Source: Porites lobata (taxonomy: Eukaryota > Cnidaria > Anthozoa > Scleractinia > Poritidae). From it: DNA of 64,000 bases. Below the pieces are notes generated by a model. That model had not been told where the DNA came from, made no database searches, and was given only the letters and a program-made list of their open reading frames with translations. The translations under genes and the position numbers were made by a program. Below, piece by piece: positions 22,095 to 33,881 of the stretch; the first letter of the stretch is position 1; each line of letters opens with the position of its first letter. The stretch spans positions 1,874,001-1,938,000 of the forward strand of contig CALNXK010000016.1 of the NCBI GenBank assembly GCA_942486035.1, in the 5' to 3' direction.

Positions 22095-24162
22095 CCTCTT
22101 GGCCTTATCAGTACTTAAGGTTTCGTCGCTCTGTTCTCGTTTCTCTGTTCTGTTTAGAACAATTAATATATATATTTACATCACCCCAAGTGAATTTCAA
22201 TCGGATTTGGCTAGCACTCGTTGTTAGTGAATGAGGCACCTTCATAAGAAGTGAAACAAATAACGCAAATTTTATTTAAAATGACAATTAAGTAAAATTG
22301 TTACAACTATTTCACGCTTCGGTGGTCTGTTAACTACTGTTATCTTTGACAGAAAGCGCTTAGATGATAGCATGCTCACTGATCTACAAAGAAATCTGTC
22401 TCAACAGGAACGTTGACGTAGTTGTAAGTCACTGATGGAGACAGGAATTTCTTGTGTATTCTTTGTTTTTGTGGTTTGAATCACAATTGAGTGGGAAGCC
22501 AAATAAACTTACGTGGTTTATTGTGAATTCTTTCAAAAATGTTCTAATAATGGAAACTAAGACTTCCTTTGTAATGTAATTGCCACATTCTGCAAAACTC
22601 TTTCGTTCTTCTACAAGCTTCTCGGAGTCTTTGATACTGATTAGTATTACGCTTTTGTGAGTTTTCCATGACGTTTTTTTAGACAGGCTGACCAGACATA
22701 TAACACTGAAGTGCTGGAGATTTAGTAATAAAAGGCCATACGCCAAAATGGACGATATGGCTCATCATACCTAACGGCCGGTCAGTTTACGTATTCCGTC
22801 ATTGTGTGTGTCCACTTTGTGATACAAAAAAGAAACCCTCAATTCTACAGAAATGAAACTAAAAAACAAAGTCATCCAAGTCGATCTAACGTCCAAAGCC
22901 TTTCCTCTTTTGGTGCATTGGTTGGACTGAGATGAAACAGTTAAAATAGGTGCAAATCAGCAGGTTTCCTATGGCGTGATACTACAGTGACCCTAACAAA
23001 TATCGTGTCCTCTTGATATGTTAAGTGTTTTGGCTTTGACCTAGAGTTGTGATGCACTTGCAGGAAAATGAAACAGTCTAAAGGGGCTTAATAACCCCTC
23101 CTAGGCAACCATGTTTTCGAAGGAGCTCAGATCTGTTACGGATTCGATTTTCTGCTCAATCAAGAACTTTTCTGAAGACCAATCGCGTGTTTTTGCTTGC
23201 AAAGAAGGGATTTCAAGAAGGTCCTCAACTAACGCTCCAGCTGTTTTGGTCTCTTGTTTAGGGCGTTCCAGCCACGTTCTCCAAATTGGTTCTCTCCCGA
23301 CGTTCATGACCACAATCTCTTCTTCAAATTCATCGCAGTCTTCCTCACCAAGGGGAGCTGGAATAACTAGCTGGGCTCTTGTGGGCCGGGGATATTTCCG
23401 CTCAGGAAAGCCCATTTTGGATCTATCTTGTTTAATAAACAGCATCGGTTGGAAGTCGACATGTTCGACAAATCTTCGGTTATCAGCACTTACTCCGATG
23501 ATCATCTTCGTTGAATATTTCCGCTCAGGAACGTCGAGTTTGGATCTATCTTGTTTAATAAGCACCATCGGTTGCGAGTCGATATGTTCAACATATCTTC
23601 GGTTTTCAGCACTTACTCCGATGATCATCTTCGTTGAATATTCAACTTTTGCAAAAATCTTGACATCATCAGTAACATTATGACTTGGGCAGAAATGTCC
23701 TTTGATGTCTATTTCAGCTATCTTCCTTCTTTGTCCCTTTGCAGTTACAGACAAAGTCTTTACAATTATCTTAATGACACGTTTAGCTCGAACTTCACTT
23801 TCGCAGCAGAACTTCATGGCTCCAATTTAAATTCCTTGTCTGTGAATGTTTCACTTCAGGAGGTTAACGATCGCAGTGATCAATGTTCTCTGAGCGTTTT
23901 CCTTAACAAGATTGTTTCAACCCACACGAATTTTGATTGCGATCCGGTTGTGCGTTAGTAGTCTTCCTTAGTGCGCAAATGATGCATAACACTCGTTGAG
24001 GAAGTCTTAAGCATTTACAATGAAAATCATTAGAAGGTTTTTTATATTTTATTTCACACTCCAGCAGTCAGTAACTATAATAGAAAGCAACGCATTGTAA
24101 AATCCAATGGTGGAATAAGAGGGGGCCTGTTCACAGGGTCGTACTACAGTTCTCTAAATCCA
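22095..24162. repeat. Tandem segmental duplication, unit B
   Basis: Second copy of unit A, separated from it by about 257 bp. It carries the paralogue at 23101 and has several indels relative to A, for example a deletion just left of 22990 and an 11-bp difference near 22580. Confidence 0.75.
23101..23817 (-). CDS. Acidic tandem-family protein, paralogue 3
   Basis: 238 residues starting MKFCCESEVRAKRVIKIIVK, the close duplicate of paralogue 2. It differs by an internal tandem duplication: a block of about 39 residues from YSTKMIIGVSA to DVPERK/GFPERK occurs twice (23406-23640). The acidic run before DEFEEEIVVMNV is shorter, and SVERQP is lost: the C-terminus goes from EEKIESV straight to TDLSSFENM. 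The reading frame is intact, so the copy may still be expressed. Confidence 0.65.
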   Translation of the reverse strand: MKFCCESEVRAKRVIKIIVKTLSVTAKGQRRKIAEIDIKGHFCPSHNVTDDVKIFAKVEYSTKMIIGVSAENRRYVEHIDSQPMVLIKQDRSKLDVPERKYSTKMIIGVSADNRRFVEHVDFQPMLFIKQDRSKMGFPERKYPRPTRAQLVIPAPLGEEDCDEFEEEIVVMNVGREPIWRTWLERPKQETKTAGALVEDLLEIPSLQAKTRDWSSEKFLIEQKIESVTDLSSFENMVA

Positions 24163-24528
24163 CCGCAACCCTTTTCCCAGATCGCTTCCGCACTGTTTCT
24201 TGATTAAAGCCAGTTGCATTTCTGATAGCGAGTTACTCATCTCCCGCGTAAGGAAGATCTCGAGTCTGCTGGCAATAGTAACAAAGGCCTGCGGTTTGCC
24301 GTGATCGAGTGTGACTAAAACCGGAGGAAAAACACTGCATTTAGGTTTGAAAAGTCATTAGAAAGCAGTTAAAGCAGAGTTGCAAGGGCATTTGCACTTT
24401 TTAAATTATTTGACTTCTTTTTACCTACTTTGCTTATTTGTACTTTTAGGTTGCTGTTGTTGTGGTGGTTCTGTTTTTTTATATAATAAATAGGCCCTTT
24501 GCAGAATGGCTTGCAATTCACGTGGTTC

Positions 24529-24646
24529 AAAACCGCCGTGCTGGAGAGCAAAAGTCGCAGTGGGACAAGACAAAAAAAAGGCATACATAATTTTAAAAGG
24601 GCAATTCGTGTCCCAGTGCGACTTTTGCTCTCCAGCATGACGGTTT
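24529..24646. repeat. Long hairpin repeat (GCTGGAGAGCAAAAGTCGC)
   Basis: Left arm AAAACCGCCGTGCTGGAGAG with CAAAAGTCGCAGTGGGAC is mirrored by GTCCCAGTGCGACTTTTG with CTCTCCAGCATGACGGTTTT, with a loop of about 40 bp. A single arm also occurs near 21895-21930, so the unit is dispersed. Confidence 0.65.
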
Positions 24647-24856
24647 TGTACAACGTTAATGACTAGCTGCAAAAGTCCTATTTTGGTATTTTATCAGATA
24701 CGCACGTGCGCCTGGTGTACCACGCCGCTGGCTCATCGAAACCATAGAAGAGATGTAATGTTTCTCGGCCATATGGGCTTTAGTTGGCCTGAAAAAAGGG
24801 TGGGGAACGAGCCTCCCTCACCTCAAACAGCCAATGAAAACCAATACAACTTACTT

Positions 24857-25090
24857 ACTTAGGCCGGAAGTCCCCTAGGCTTAATAGGACCTCGGCTAAC
24901 AGGCCATTTCCGACTTGCCCAAAGCCTCTGTTTCAAAGCGAGGCGAAGTGCTATTGATATGAAAATGATTTTCTATTTAAATGCAGATAAACGTGTTTTC
25001 ACAAGAAAGGTTTTGCACTTAGCTTCGTTTTGAAAGTGAGAGTTTTTGGAACTCGGAAATTAATATCTTATTCAGCCTTAACATGTTTCA
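24857..25090. repeat. Dispersed repeat (AGGCCATTTCCGA family)
   Basis: Contains AGGCCATTTCCGACTTGCCC, GCACTTAGCTTCG and TTTTGGAACTCGGAAAT. The same motifs, differently ordered, recur at 61430-61600, so it is a multi-copy element. No ORF. Confidence 0.45.
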
Positions 25091-25771
25091 GATACTTCAG
25101 TATTCATCGTCAGTTTCTTAGCGAAACTTACCAACCCCCACGGGACAAAAAACGAGAGATTCTAAACCTAGAGCTGGGAAAAGTAGTGAGAAATGGGTAA
25201 AAAGTAGTGAATGTCCCAAATTTCCTGGTGGAAGGACTTTCAGTGGAGATTATGGGTATTGGAAGTCGCTATATCAGTTTAAAGCTGAAGCCGTAAACAT
25301 CACGAACAATTTTACGATTTAGGTTTTGTAATTTCTATGTTTTGTTAGCGCCATCTTAAAACAAAAGAAACAGTAAGTCTGCACATTTGGTCGCAGCGGC
25401 AAGTCGCGGTCAGGTCGCGGTAGGTTAAAAGAATGTAATCAAACGCGACCCCTAAGCGTTTTCTTTGGGTTGAGCTGGCTATCTATTGATATCTAACTTG
25501 GAAACGAACCCCAAAGCTCCAAAATTTTTTGGAGTTTGACTTTTCGAGAAAGCGTGAGAAATTAATCAGTTGCCAACTCGTGGGAGCGCGAGCCACGGGT
25601 CCTAAAATCGTGAGACTCAGGTAAATTTTTAAAGACACATGTACAAACATCCTTGAACTGACGATGGATATTGAAGTATTGGTCCGAGCGATGTGCTCCC
25701 TGCAGGTGTTCAGGAGGCTAGACACTTTTGGGATCATATCTTACGTCCTTGTTCAGTGTTGAGTGGTGAAA

Positions 25772-25798
25772 TAGATTATTATTATTATTATTATTATA
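25772..25798. repeat. (ATT)n microsatellite
   Basis: A short uninterrupted ATT run. Confidence 0.6.
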
Positions 25799-26124
25799 GT
25801 AATATTACAAATTCTTACTTGCACAGATGTCCATTGTCCTTGAAACAAGAAATGTTAAACTTAGTGTAACGAAGATTCAATTCCCTGGATAGAAAAATTT
25901 ATTACAAACAAGCTTCCGATATATGTGTTATAGTTTTGGTCTGGTCTCATCCCGAGACTAAAACTTCAACTTGAAAGACCCTTCTAATATTGATGAACAC
26001 TTTTGCAAAGTTCTGACCCTATTTGTCGCAGGAGTACAGCGTCTCAAACAACGGGCGCCGTGAAATCTCCCTACGTAATTACTAACATTTGCAGGGCATT
26101 TAACTTTCTTCTCTGATATCTTAT

Positions 26125-26218
26125 CATTGATGAGCCTGTTTCAGGCATCACTCCATGGTGGGTCAAGGTGGTGACTCCCTCTTGCTCTCTTGGTTCTTAA
26201 AAACCGTAAAGAAGTATA
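26125..26218. repeat. Dispersed 90-bp repeat
   Basis: TTGATGAGCCTGTTTCAGGC, GGTGGTGACTCCCTCTTGCT and TTCTTAAAAACCGTAAAGAA recur at 22005-22095 in the same order. Of unknown type. Confidence 0.55.
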
Positions 26219-26847
26219 TGAAATTTGAATGATTACCTTGTTACGTTGGGTGACAACAAGATGCAGGATATGGTTGATGACGAGCGTCTCTTTCGGTACG
26301 TCCCTCGCTTTAGGCGGGCAGGGGGATGTAACAGAGAAGGTAATCAATATTTCGGTCAGAGCAAACAAATGGTGTTCGAGGAATATGAAAAGGCGACGAC
26401 AGCTAACAAATGTGGAATGCGAGTTAGAAGTTTAAAGAAAATGACTACAAAAACGGAACCCCGTTACAGTAGGTAAACCAGTTGCAGGTCATGACTAAGG
26501 GGCGGATCGTTTGCCCAAATGTGACAGCTTAACCAATAGAAATATAGTAGATTCAGTTTACGAGCAATCAGTCAAGACGAAATTAATAGGACAGAAGATT
26601 TCGCGAACACATACGAACTCTTTTGTTCAAGGAGAGTAACAACCGATCTTTAATTTGACCAGGGAAAAAGAATGCGCCTGAGGAGACAGAGGAGTTACTA
26701 TTCTTTAAAACAGAGCACCACGAAGTTTAACCTTTTTAAATACTCCAGCAATTATGCCTATAGGGGATTAACCAAAAAAAGTCTTATAAGGGGAGGCTTG
26801 GCCTCTAGGTCCAACTCCTTTCCCTTTTACAGCTATTTTTAGAAACT

Positions 26848-27050
26848 GTGCACGCGACAATCCCGAAAGGTAATATGGGAAATGATTAATGACTTGTTCC
26901 TGACACTGTACCTGTCGAACCTACTTTTTTGCTTTCCTTTTAGCCCTCACAAACATACGTCCGTGGCCTCTCTTGTCATTCTTTGAAATTTGTTTTGAAA
27001 ACAGAGAACTGAAAACCACCCACAATACCTTTCGGGATTGTCGCGTGCAC
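26848..27050. mobile_element. MITE (GTGCACGCGACAATCCCG)
   Basis: The left end GTGCACGCGACAATCCCGAA and right end TTCGGGATTGTCGCGTGCAC are perfect inverted repeats extending through AGGTA/TACCT, about 25 bp each, around 150 bp without an ORF. Confidence 0.65.
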
Positions 27051-27439
27051 TTTTTCCGACAACCTTTCTCGAACTATAGCTAGCTGTATACAACTTTGAC
27101 AGAAAAGGTACCACTTTTGTATACCCTCCATTGACAAATGGTACCCCTTTCACAAACCTAGTTTAGAACTGTCTTCGAATCCCTTTTAACTGCCGTAAAA
27201 AAGGCACTGATTTTAAATTTCAAAAACTCACAAAACCAGGAAATTTTCCCAACACGTTTACAGCCATAAAATCCTTCTGATAGCCCTTTTAGGCGCTTTT
27301 ACAGACCTAAATGACAGATTTCCCAACCCTTTTATATCCTTCAACTAGTGAAATCCCCACCCTTTCACATACCTGAAGCCTGAAAAGGTACTCCTTTTGG
27401 GCGGAGCCTCCGACCACGTATAGACCAGTCCCTCCCCCG

Positions 27440-27519
27440 TAGCCTGTGTACAGACGCTCCCTCCGCTCAAATAAAATCGAGGAGAGATTAGGGGAGGGAG
27501 CGCCTGTAAACAGGCTATA
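27440..27519. repeat. Palindromic mini-repeat (TAGCCTG ends)
   Basis: TAGCCTGTGTACAGACGCTC is mirrored by GAGCGCCTGTAAACAGGCTA-like sequence. Related to the copy at 942-1035. Confidence 0.65.
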
Positions 27520-27631
27520 CCCCCAGGGCTTACATCTTGAACGCATCATTTACCATCTATTTCGGGTATCCTTACATCACTTTCGTTTCGTACTTTATAA
27601 GATTTCAGGCCCGTAGCAGGGGGAGGGGCAG

Positions 27632-27663
<32 letters not shown>

Positions 27664-28066
27664 CTTGAATAAAATTCTGCTGCAAAAGTGGAATTTTTCT
27701 ACTAAAATGGACAGCTGTCAATGGAACCTAAAATTTCAAAGTATTGTCGATCATAGTAAGATTATGTACTGTTTTTCTTCTGGGCCCAGTTGTTCAAAGG
27801 CCCATTAGTGCCCTGGGGTTAAATTTAACCCGGATTTCTTTTTCTTGTGTTCAAAAGCATTTGATCGGATAATTTTCTCTGTTATTTTTAAAGCTTCCAA
27901 TCAACCTGTAGACAAAAAGAATTGAAACTGAAATGCTTTTTAAGCTTTCACATCTGCATTCAAATCTTGCACTAACCCTGGGTTATCTTAACCCAGCTTT
28001 GAACAACTCAGCACTGTGCAATTTTGGAATTGTGTAAATGAACAAAATCGTATTTTTGCTCTGCCA

Positions 28067-28075
28067 AAAACAACC
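28067..28075. repeat. 9-bp target duplication, left
   Basis: AAAACAACC directly precedes the left TIR; the same nine bases follow the right TIR at 38790-38798. Confidence 0.85.
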
Positions 28076-28774
28076 CATCCTCGGAGACCCAGGGGCAGTC
28101 AGTCGGGTCGAGAGAATAGGCGCGACGAAAGTTTTCAAGTACGGGCGAAAGAGCCCCTGGGTACCGACTCTTACCGAACCATTTCCAAAAATTCAAACGG
28201 ATGCCGGCTCCTGATTGGGCACAAAAAAACCTTTGTATTATTGTGCCCAATCAGCGAACAGCATCTCCTGAGTTCTTTTCATGTGTTCGTACACGACGGC
28301 TATTATCTCGCCATACTTGTCTGGTTCGTTCACCAAGGTTTCGCGAGGGAAACTTTCACTTTTCTGCTTCCCCAAACAGAAACGAAGGAACTATCGATGA
28401 CTCGGAAAAACGTTTGGGATGACTATTCCCATTTGCACCAAGAAAATTCTGCTTCTGACCGATCACAAGGTATCGTAAATAACGTAAATAGAAGGCGTGA
28501 TCGATGAAAGCTTGAATTGAATACGTCTTGAAAGCTCAAGCTTTAAAATACCCTCACATGCGTTTCCATGTGTTAGTTTTCGGGAAGACAGTATTTTCAA
28601 ATGGACGGGGATGTTCTGTAACTGAAAGTTTCCTGATTGCGTGCATTTCTTTGGTGAACGAGCCAGACAAGTATGCACGCGCGCATGCATTCCCACAGGT
28701 AAAGTAGGAAGGCTTTCTAAATTACCCGCGTTAAGTAGGTTACGCTACGCACGTGTGACTTATGGAGAATCATG
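28076..28774 (+). repeat. Left terminal inverted repeat (699 bp)
   Basis: Starts CATCCTCGGAGACCCAGGGG and ends GAGAATCATG; this last ATG is the RecQ start codon. Inside are an inverted pair of 14 bp (CTGATTGGGCACAA at 28211-28224, complement at 28241-28254) and an inverted pair of 25 bp (28312-28336 against 28651-28675, one mismatch). Short ORFs inside are matched in both TIRs and look incidental. Confidence 0.9.
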
Positions 28775-31181
28775 GCTGCCATTATTCCAACAAGGAAAGA
28801 TATTAGAGAAGCTATCTCTGAAGGTCTTAAGTCTTTTCCAGACGTCGAGGAACTGAAGCCTGAGCAGGTTTTAATCGTTGAGAATGTTGTCCTTAAAAGG
28901 ACGTGTTTGCAGCTTTGCCCACCGGATTCGGTAAAAAGCCTGACTTTTCAGATCTTACCTAGCGTTTGTAAAGCTTTATTTTGCCGGGGATTTGACATGC
29001 CTTCATTGCCAGTGGTAATTGTGGTTTCCCCTTTAAGCTCAATCGTGAAAGACCAGGTTACATACTTGAGGTCACACGGCTTTGAAGCTGCCTTCATTGG
29101 AGAAAGTGCTAAACAAGATAATGATATTTTTTGAGGGCAAGATTAAATGTCACTTTTTATATGGAAGTCCAGAGTCATTTGTTGGGGACATAAAGTTCCG
29201 GGAAATGTTTTCACAGCAGCATTACAGGCAGAATGTTGTGGCCCTTGTCTGTGACGAAGTTCACACTGTGGTACACTGGTAAGAAACTTTAAGCTTTATT
29301 TGTTTCCTTTTTATTCTTGAAATCTGCTTAATGCAATAATTAGTATTGCATTAAATTGAGTTAAATAATGTTTTTTAGCCGTAAACTGATGTCAAAAATT
29401 TCTGTTATTACTAACTCACTGTAAAGAGGAAGCATTCTCTCATGAGTGACATGACAGATGTACAGTGTAGGTGTTAGTCTTCTCTAGTAGGAAAGGTACA
29501 GTTTCCTATATTTGCAGAAACTAATTGCATTGCATGTGCTTAATGTAAGCTCTTAGGTGGTCAAAACGTGATAGTATATACAATACATTGTATACTGGAA
29601 GCAATGTTACCTCCACTGTAATATTGTCTCTGTGATGTTTTGCTACCCACTAACTCACAACCATGGCCAGTTTCTTTTGAATCATTCTCCTTTAATATAT
29701 CCTTTCTGAAGATATATGGACAGTCATAGTTAAACCCCTATCAGGAATTGCTAAATACTATGTTGCAGTTGTATACTGTTTCCGCATTTCCTACACAAAA
29801 TTATGTACATTTTCATGCCTAATAGTGTTCTTGGAATTGTTCAATATCTTATGATTATACAGTCATTCTAAAATATTTATACAATAACAAGAGCATTATT
29901 ATAATTTTTGCTGCTTGCATGGTAGATAAGTAAGATATATTATTTATGTAGAACATCGCTCTTTAGCTACAAATCACTTGTCTGGTCTCTCTAGGGGTGA
30001 GAAAAAGGATGGAAAGGAGCCATTCAGAAAGTGGTGTGGTCTTGTTGGTGAGATCAGGTCTTTTTTGCCAAAGCAAGTCCCGTTTTTAGCACTTACAGCC
30101 ACTGCTTCACCCTTGACCAGAGATAAAATCATTAAAAGTTTGAGTTTAAAGAAATGTCTGGAAATATCAGTTAGTCCAAACAGAGAGAACATCAAGCTGT
30201 TTGTTTTGAAGGTTACCAGTGAAATTTCTGTAAACTTTACATGGCTTGCCAGGGAGTTAAACGAAAAGAACATTGCATGTCTGCGGACATTAATATATGT
30301 CCGAGACTATAAAACATGTGGTGAGCTCTACCAATTTTTCATGAGCAGTTTGCTTGACAAGGCGTACTACCCATATGGTGCTGAAAAGAAGTGTACAAAC
30401 AGAATGGTGGCAATGTATCACAGTGGCACTTCACCTTCCATCCAGGATCACGTATTACAATCACTCAAGGATCCAATTGGTAAGGTGCGACCAGATTGCA
30501 ACAAATGCCCTTGGAATGGGGGTAGACATAAAGGGTTTACACCATGTTATAAACTATGGTCCTCCCCAGACCTAGAATCATATGTTCAAGAAATGGGAAG
30601 AGCTGGTAGAGATGGTGCATATTCAGAGGCAGCATTACTCTTTCATGGAAGACAACTTCAAGTGTAAACCAGAGATGCTAGAATACACAAAGTCAAAGTC
30701 CTGCAGAAGAAGGCAAATTCTTGATTTTTTTAAAGTTACAAGTCAAGGAAGAAGAATAGAGAAGAAACATTTATGCTGTGATGTCTGTGCTCAAGATTGT
30801 GCTTGTGGACAAGACTGTCCACAAAATGTGGGAACTATGGTCTCCAAAATGACTCTTCCAGCAGCTGATGATGCTCCAAGGGGCAGAAGTGTAAGTGAAA
30901 GTGATAGAAGAGCCCTAAAGGGTCTATTAGAGGAGTGTCAGGAAAGCATGCGTCAGGCAGTGTTACAATCAAGTCAGCATTGTTTTTATTCAAATATTGA
31001 CCAAATCACTGGCTTTACTGACCGCATAATTGAAGATACAACCTCAAAGTGTGATTTTTTGTTTAGTGTTGATGATATTATTAAACAAATTCCAGTTTTA
31101 AGTGTACAGCATGCATTCAAAGTGTATGATTGTCTTTGTGAGGTGTTTACAGACCTACAACAAGAAAGTCTGGAGCAGTAG
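28772..31181 (+). pseudogene. RecQ-type DNA helicase, two exons, frame-broken
   Basis: ATP-dependent 3'-5' helicase of the RecQ family, coded by exons 28772-29278 and 29995-31181 (GT/AG, in phase), about 565 residues: helicase core, zinc-binding region and a short tail. Motifs seen: LKPEQ (Q-motif side), LPTGFGK (Walker A, in a shifted frame), VVSPLSSIVKDQV (Ia), DEVH (II, in place of DEAH), LALTATAS (III), LIYVRDYKTC (IV), ATNALGMGVDIKG (V, shifted frame), QEMGRAGRDG (VI), and CRRRQILDF with CCDVC (zinc). Six single-base frame changes lie near 28900, 28935, 29130, 30490, 30572 and 30660, several at homopolymer runs; I saw no internal stop other than those the shifts cause. So this is either a recently decayed copy or one with base-count errors in the assembly. 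Transcribed inward from the left TIR. Confidence 0.8.
29279..29994 (+). other. Intron of the RecQ-like gene
   Basis: Starts GTAAGAAAC and ends TCTCTCTAG. AT-rich, no further helicase motif. Confidence 0.7.
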
Positions 31182-32047
31182 TTAATATATAATCTCACTT
31201 GTCAGGACTTTCAGTATCAATGCCTTTCATCCACGTATGCTGTGTATTTTGATAATAACAGTATATTTTGCAAAGAATAATTACTTTTCTAAGGCTATGA
31301 TATTTCAATACCTACAGCTGGACTTGGCTTTGATATGGCCTCCTCTAAAAGAATTTGATGAGATGTGAAATGGGTTTTTCTGTGGGACATGAAGCTGTTC
31401 TCTTAATATAAAAATTCAGTTTTTTTAAAAAAAAATTCTTTGTACCATTTGTTCTTGTTTTGAATGAAAGACTGTGAAAGATGGGTCCCTGTTGTTGACC
31501 AGTAGGGACAGAGACTGATAGAAGTCAGTGACTGATTTGACTTGCAAGGTTTAAGTGATGCAAAATAGCTCTTACTGTTTTAAAAGATCACTTTCCTGCA
31601 TTAATGCTAGAAACTAGCTTTTTCATTTGTCCCTACAAAGTCAATTAATAATTGTTTCCTTCTCACAGATTTTGAAGAAATTTGGCTGGGAGAGTCGATA
31701 GCCACTATTAGTTTTTGAAAAATTAAAATGACTCACTTGCTCTGTCTGGCCAACAAATTTTTTCTTCTTTTTAAGGTTAAAGATGCCAAAATTAAGGGTG
31801 TTTGTAACTGGTTATAACACTATTAGGGAAACTTGTAATGACAACCAACTAACATATTATCCTTTTCACTAATAGTATAGGGCATGCAATTGAAGCCATT
31901 GTTGTGGTGTCCAATTTAAAAGAGTTGTATCCATCTTTTAAAAGTTGAAGTCCTTAATAATCTTTTAGGAGAAACCTTATGTGGCCATACTGAACCAACT
32001 ATTTGGAATAAATTTTGACTTGACTTAAAAATTGTAAGGATGCGCAT
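31182..32047. terminator. Shared 3' region between converging genes
   Basis: This 866-bp stretch separates the RecQ stop from the DUF6589 stop. AATAAA at 32007-32012 could serve the plus-strand gene. I see no other gene here. Confidence 0.4.
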
Positions 32048-33838
32048 CTAAACTGAATTTACCCAGTTTTTCTTGTGCTTTGTTAGCCATGCATTTAAGT
32101 CTGCAAAGTCAAGAACAGATATGGGGTCTTTAGGGATGGATCCAACATTAGAGTGTGTTCTTCCAGGAACTTCACAAAATGCTTCAATTTCCTTTAAAAT
32201 GTTGACAATGGTAGTGATGTCTGAATCTTCCCCTCTTTTGTGTTTTGTTGACTCTCTGCGGACATTAGTTGTCTGATCAAAATTGTTCATGATGGACTTG
32301 ACATCGTCACTAGCCCTGCTGTAGGTCTGAGCCACCTTGAAAGAAAGGTTTGCACCTTGGCCATACATCAGCTGCTTCGTGTCTCTCACACAATGCTCCA
32401 TGGCTTGATCAATTGCAATGTTTCTCCCCACCCCACCTTTGAGATTTACAGTACGGTTCCAGCGGAGAGAATGGGCCTCTTTTGGTGTAAGTAGTGCATG
32501 AAGTTGTGCGTGGAGCCTTACAGCTGCCAAAGCATATTTTGTCTTCCCACTCACTTTAAACAACAGCATCATAAATTTCCATAGGTATTCAACTCTTCCT
32601 CCATCACCCTCTTTAATTGCATCTTGAAAATCTTTGAAAAGAAGACCTGTTTTGACAATGTTATGCGAATAATTGAAAATCCCATCTTCATTGCATGGAT
32701 CTGGGGGACTTCTTTCATTTTGCTCATGATTTGTTATGTTCAGGCCATGCACTGTAACTTCATGGTTGTTTCTCCGTTTCTCATGTTGATATTCTCTGTT
32801 ACAATCTGGGTACCTACACTTAAAAATTTGGGGATGTTCTGATTGTTGTATATCAGTGAAGAGTACTGCTGCAGGTTGTGCTTCAAGAAGGACATACTTC
32901 TCCACAAGTTTCTCTACTGCGTCAAACAACTGTGTCTGTGATGTGGCACCAGGTTCCAGTTGGTTTGAGTTGGGAGTACTGTTTGGGGATGCCATGCCAA
33001 AAAATACCATGGCTGCATATACTATATACCCATCTACAACGGAGTTGAAGAATGCTTCACATCCATGATATGATTTGTTTACTTTGTCACACACGTCTTT
33101 TCTGTTCAATCTTGTTTTTAGTTGATACAGGGTTCCCAAGTCTCCCACTGACTGGCTTTTGTAGAGATAATCAAACAGCATCTGCAAATTTGTATTTAAA
33201 ATAATACATACTTTATTTATAGGATTATCCAAAATAACATATAAAATAAATTTCTTGCTGATAAAATAACCAATTATCCACCAGTGCAGTTAGAGTTACT
33301 AATGTTTGTTAAGATAAGTGGACCATTAAAAAAGCAGTAATGGAAATCCAATAAGGACAAAGTTTTATGTTAAATGGAGCATATTGCTTTATTTATCACC
33401 TGTAGAAAATTCATCTCACAATGAAAATCTTCATGTTTTAGCACAAGGCCATGGAGTCTTTCATAAGGGCTATCTGCATCAGCAACGGCGTTAACAGCAC
33501 TGACAGCCCGCTCAACAGTTAAATGGTCGCCACCAAGCGGTATCTTTTGAAGAATTCTGGACTTGTCAGCATTAGTTGGAACATACTCCTCATTACAGTG
33601 CTGAAGAATTTCTAACATCTCGGGGATTTTATTCTCATTTTTTTCCAAGAGACCCAGGTGTACCTGATGATTTCAAAAAAGGGTTTAGCTAATAGTACAA
33701 GTAATAAATTTATCACCTGTTACCTTCTTATCATCGGTGTTCAAAATAATAACATTCAGAACCCCACTGAAGATCACCTGCTGAAGTGGGCTCACTGCTA
33801 AAATATTATTATTATTATTATTATTGTTGTTGTTGTTG

Positions 33839-33881
<43 letters not shown>

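Noticed and set aside
22429..22746. 105-codon minus-strand ORF in duplication unit B
   Set aside because: The matching part of unit A differs by an 11-bp indel that breaks the frame, and no motif is visible; not called a gene.
28016..28507. ORFs inside the TIRs (163, 88, 77 and 73 codons), present in both copies
   Set aside because: Their conservation follows from the TIR duplication itself; no motif and several overlapping frames.
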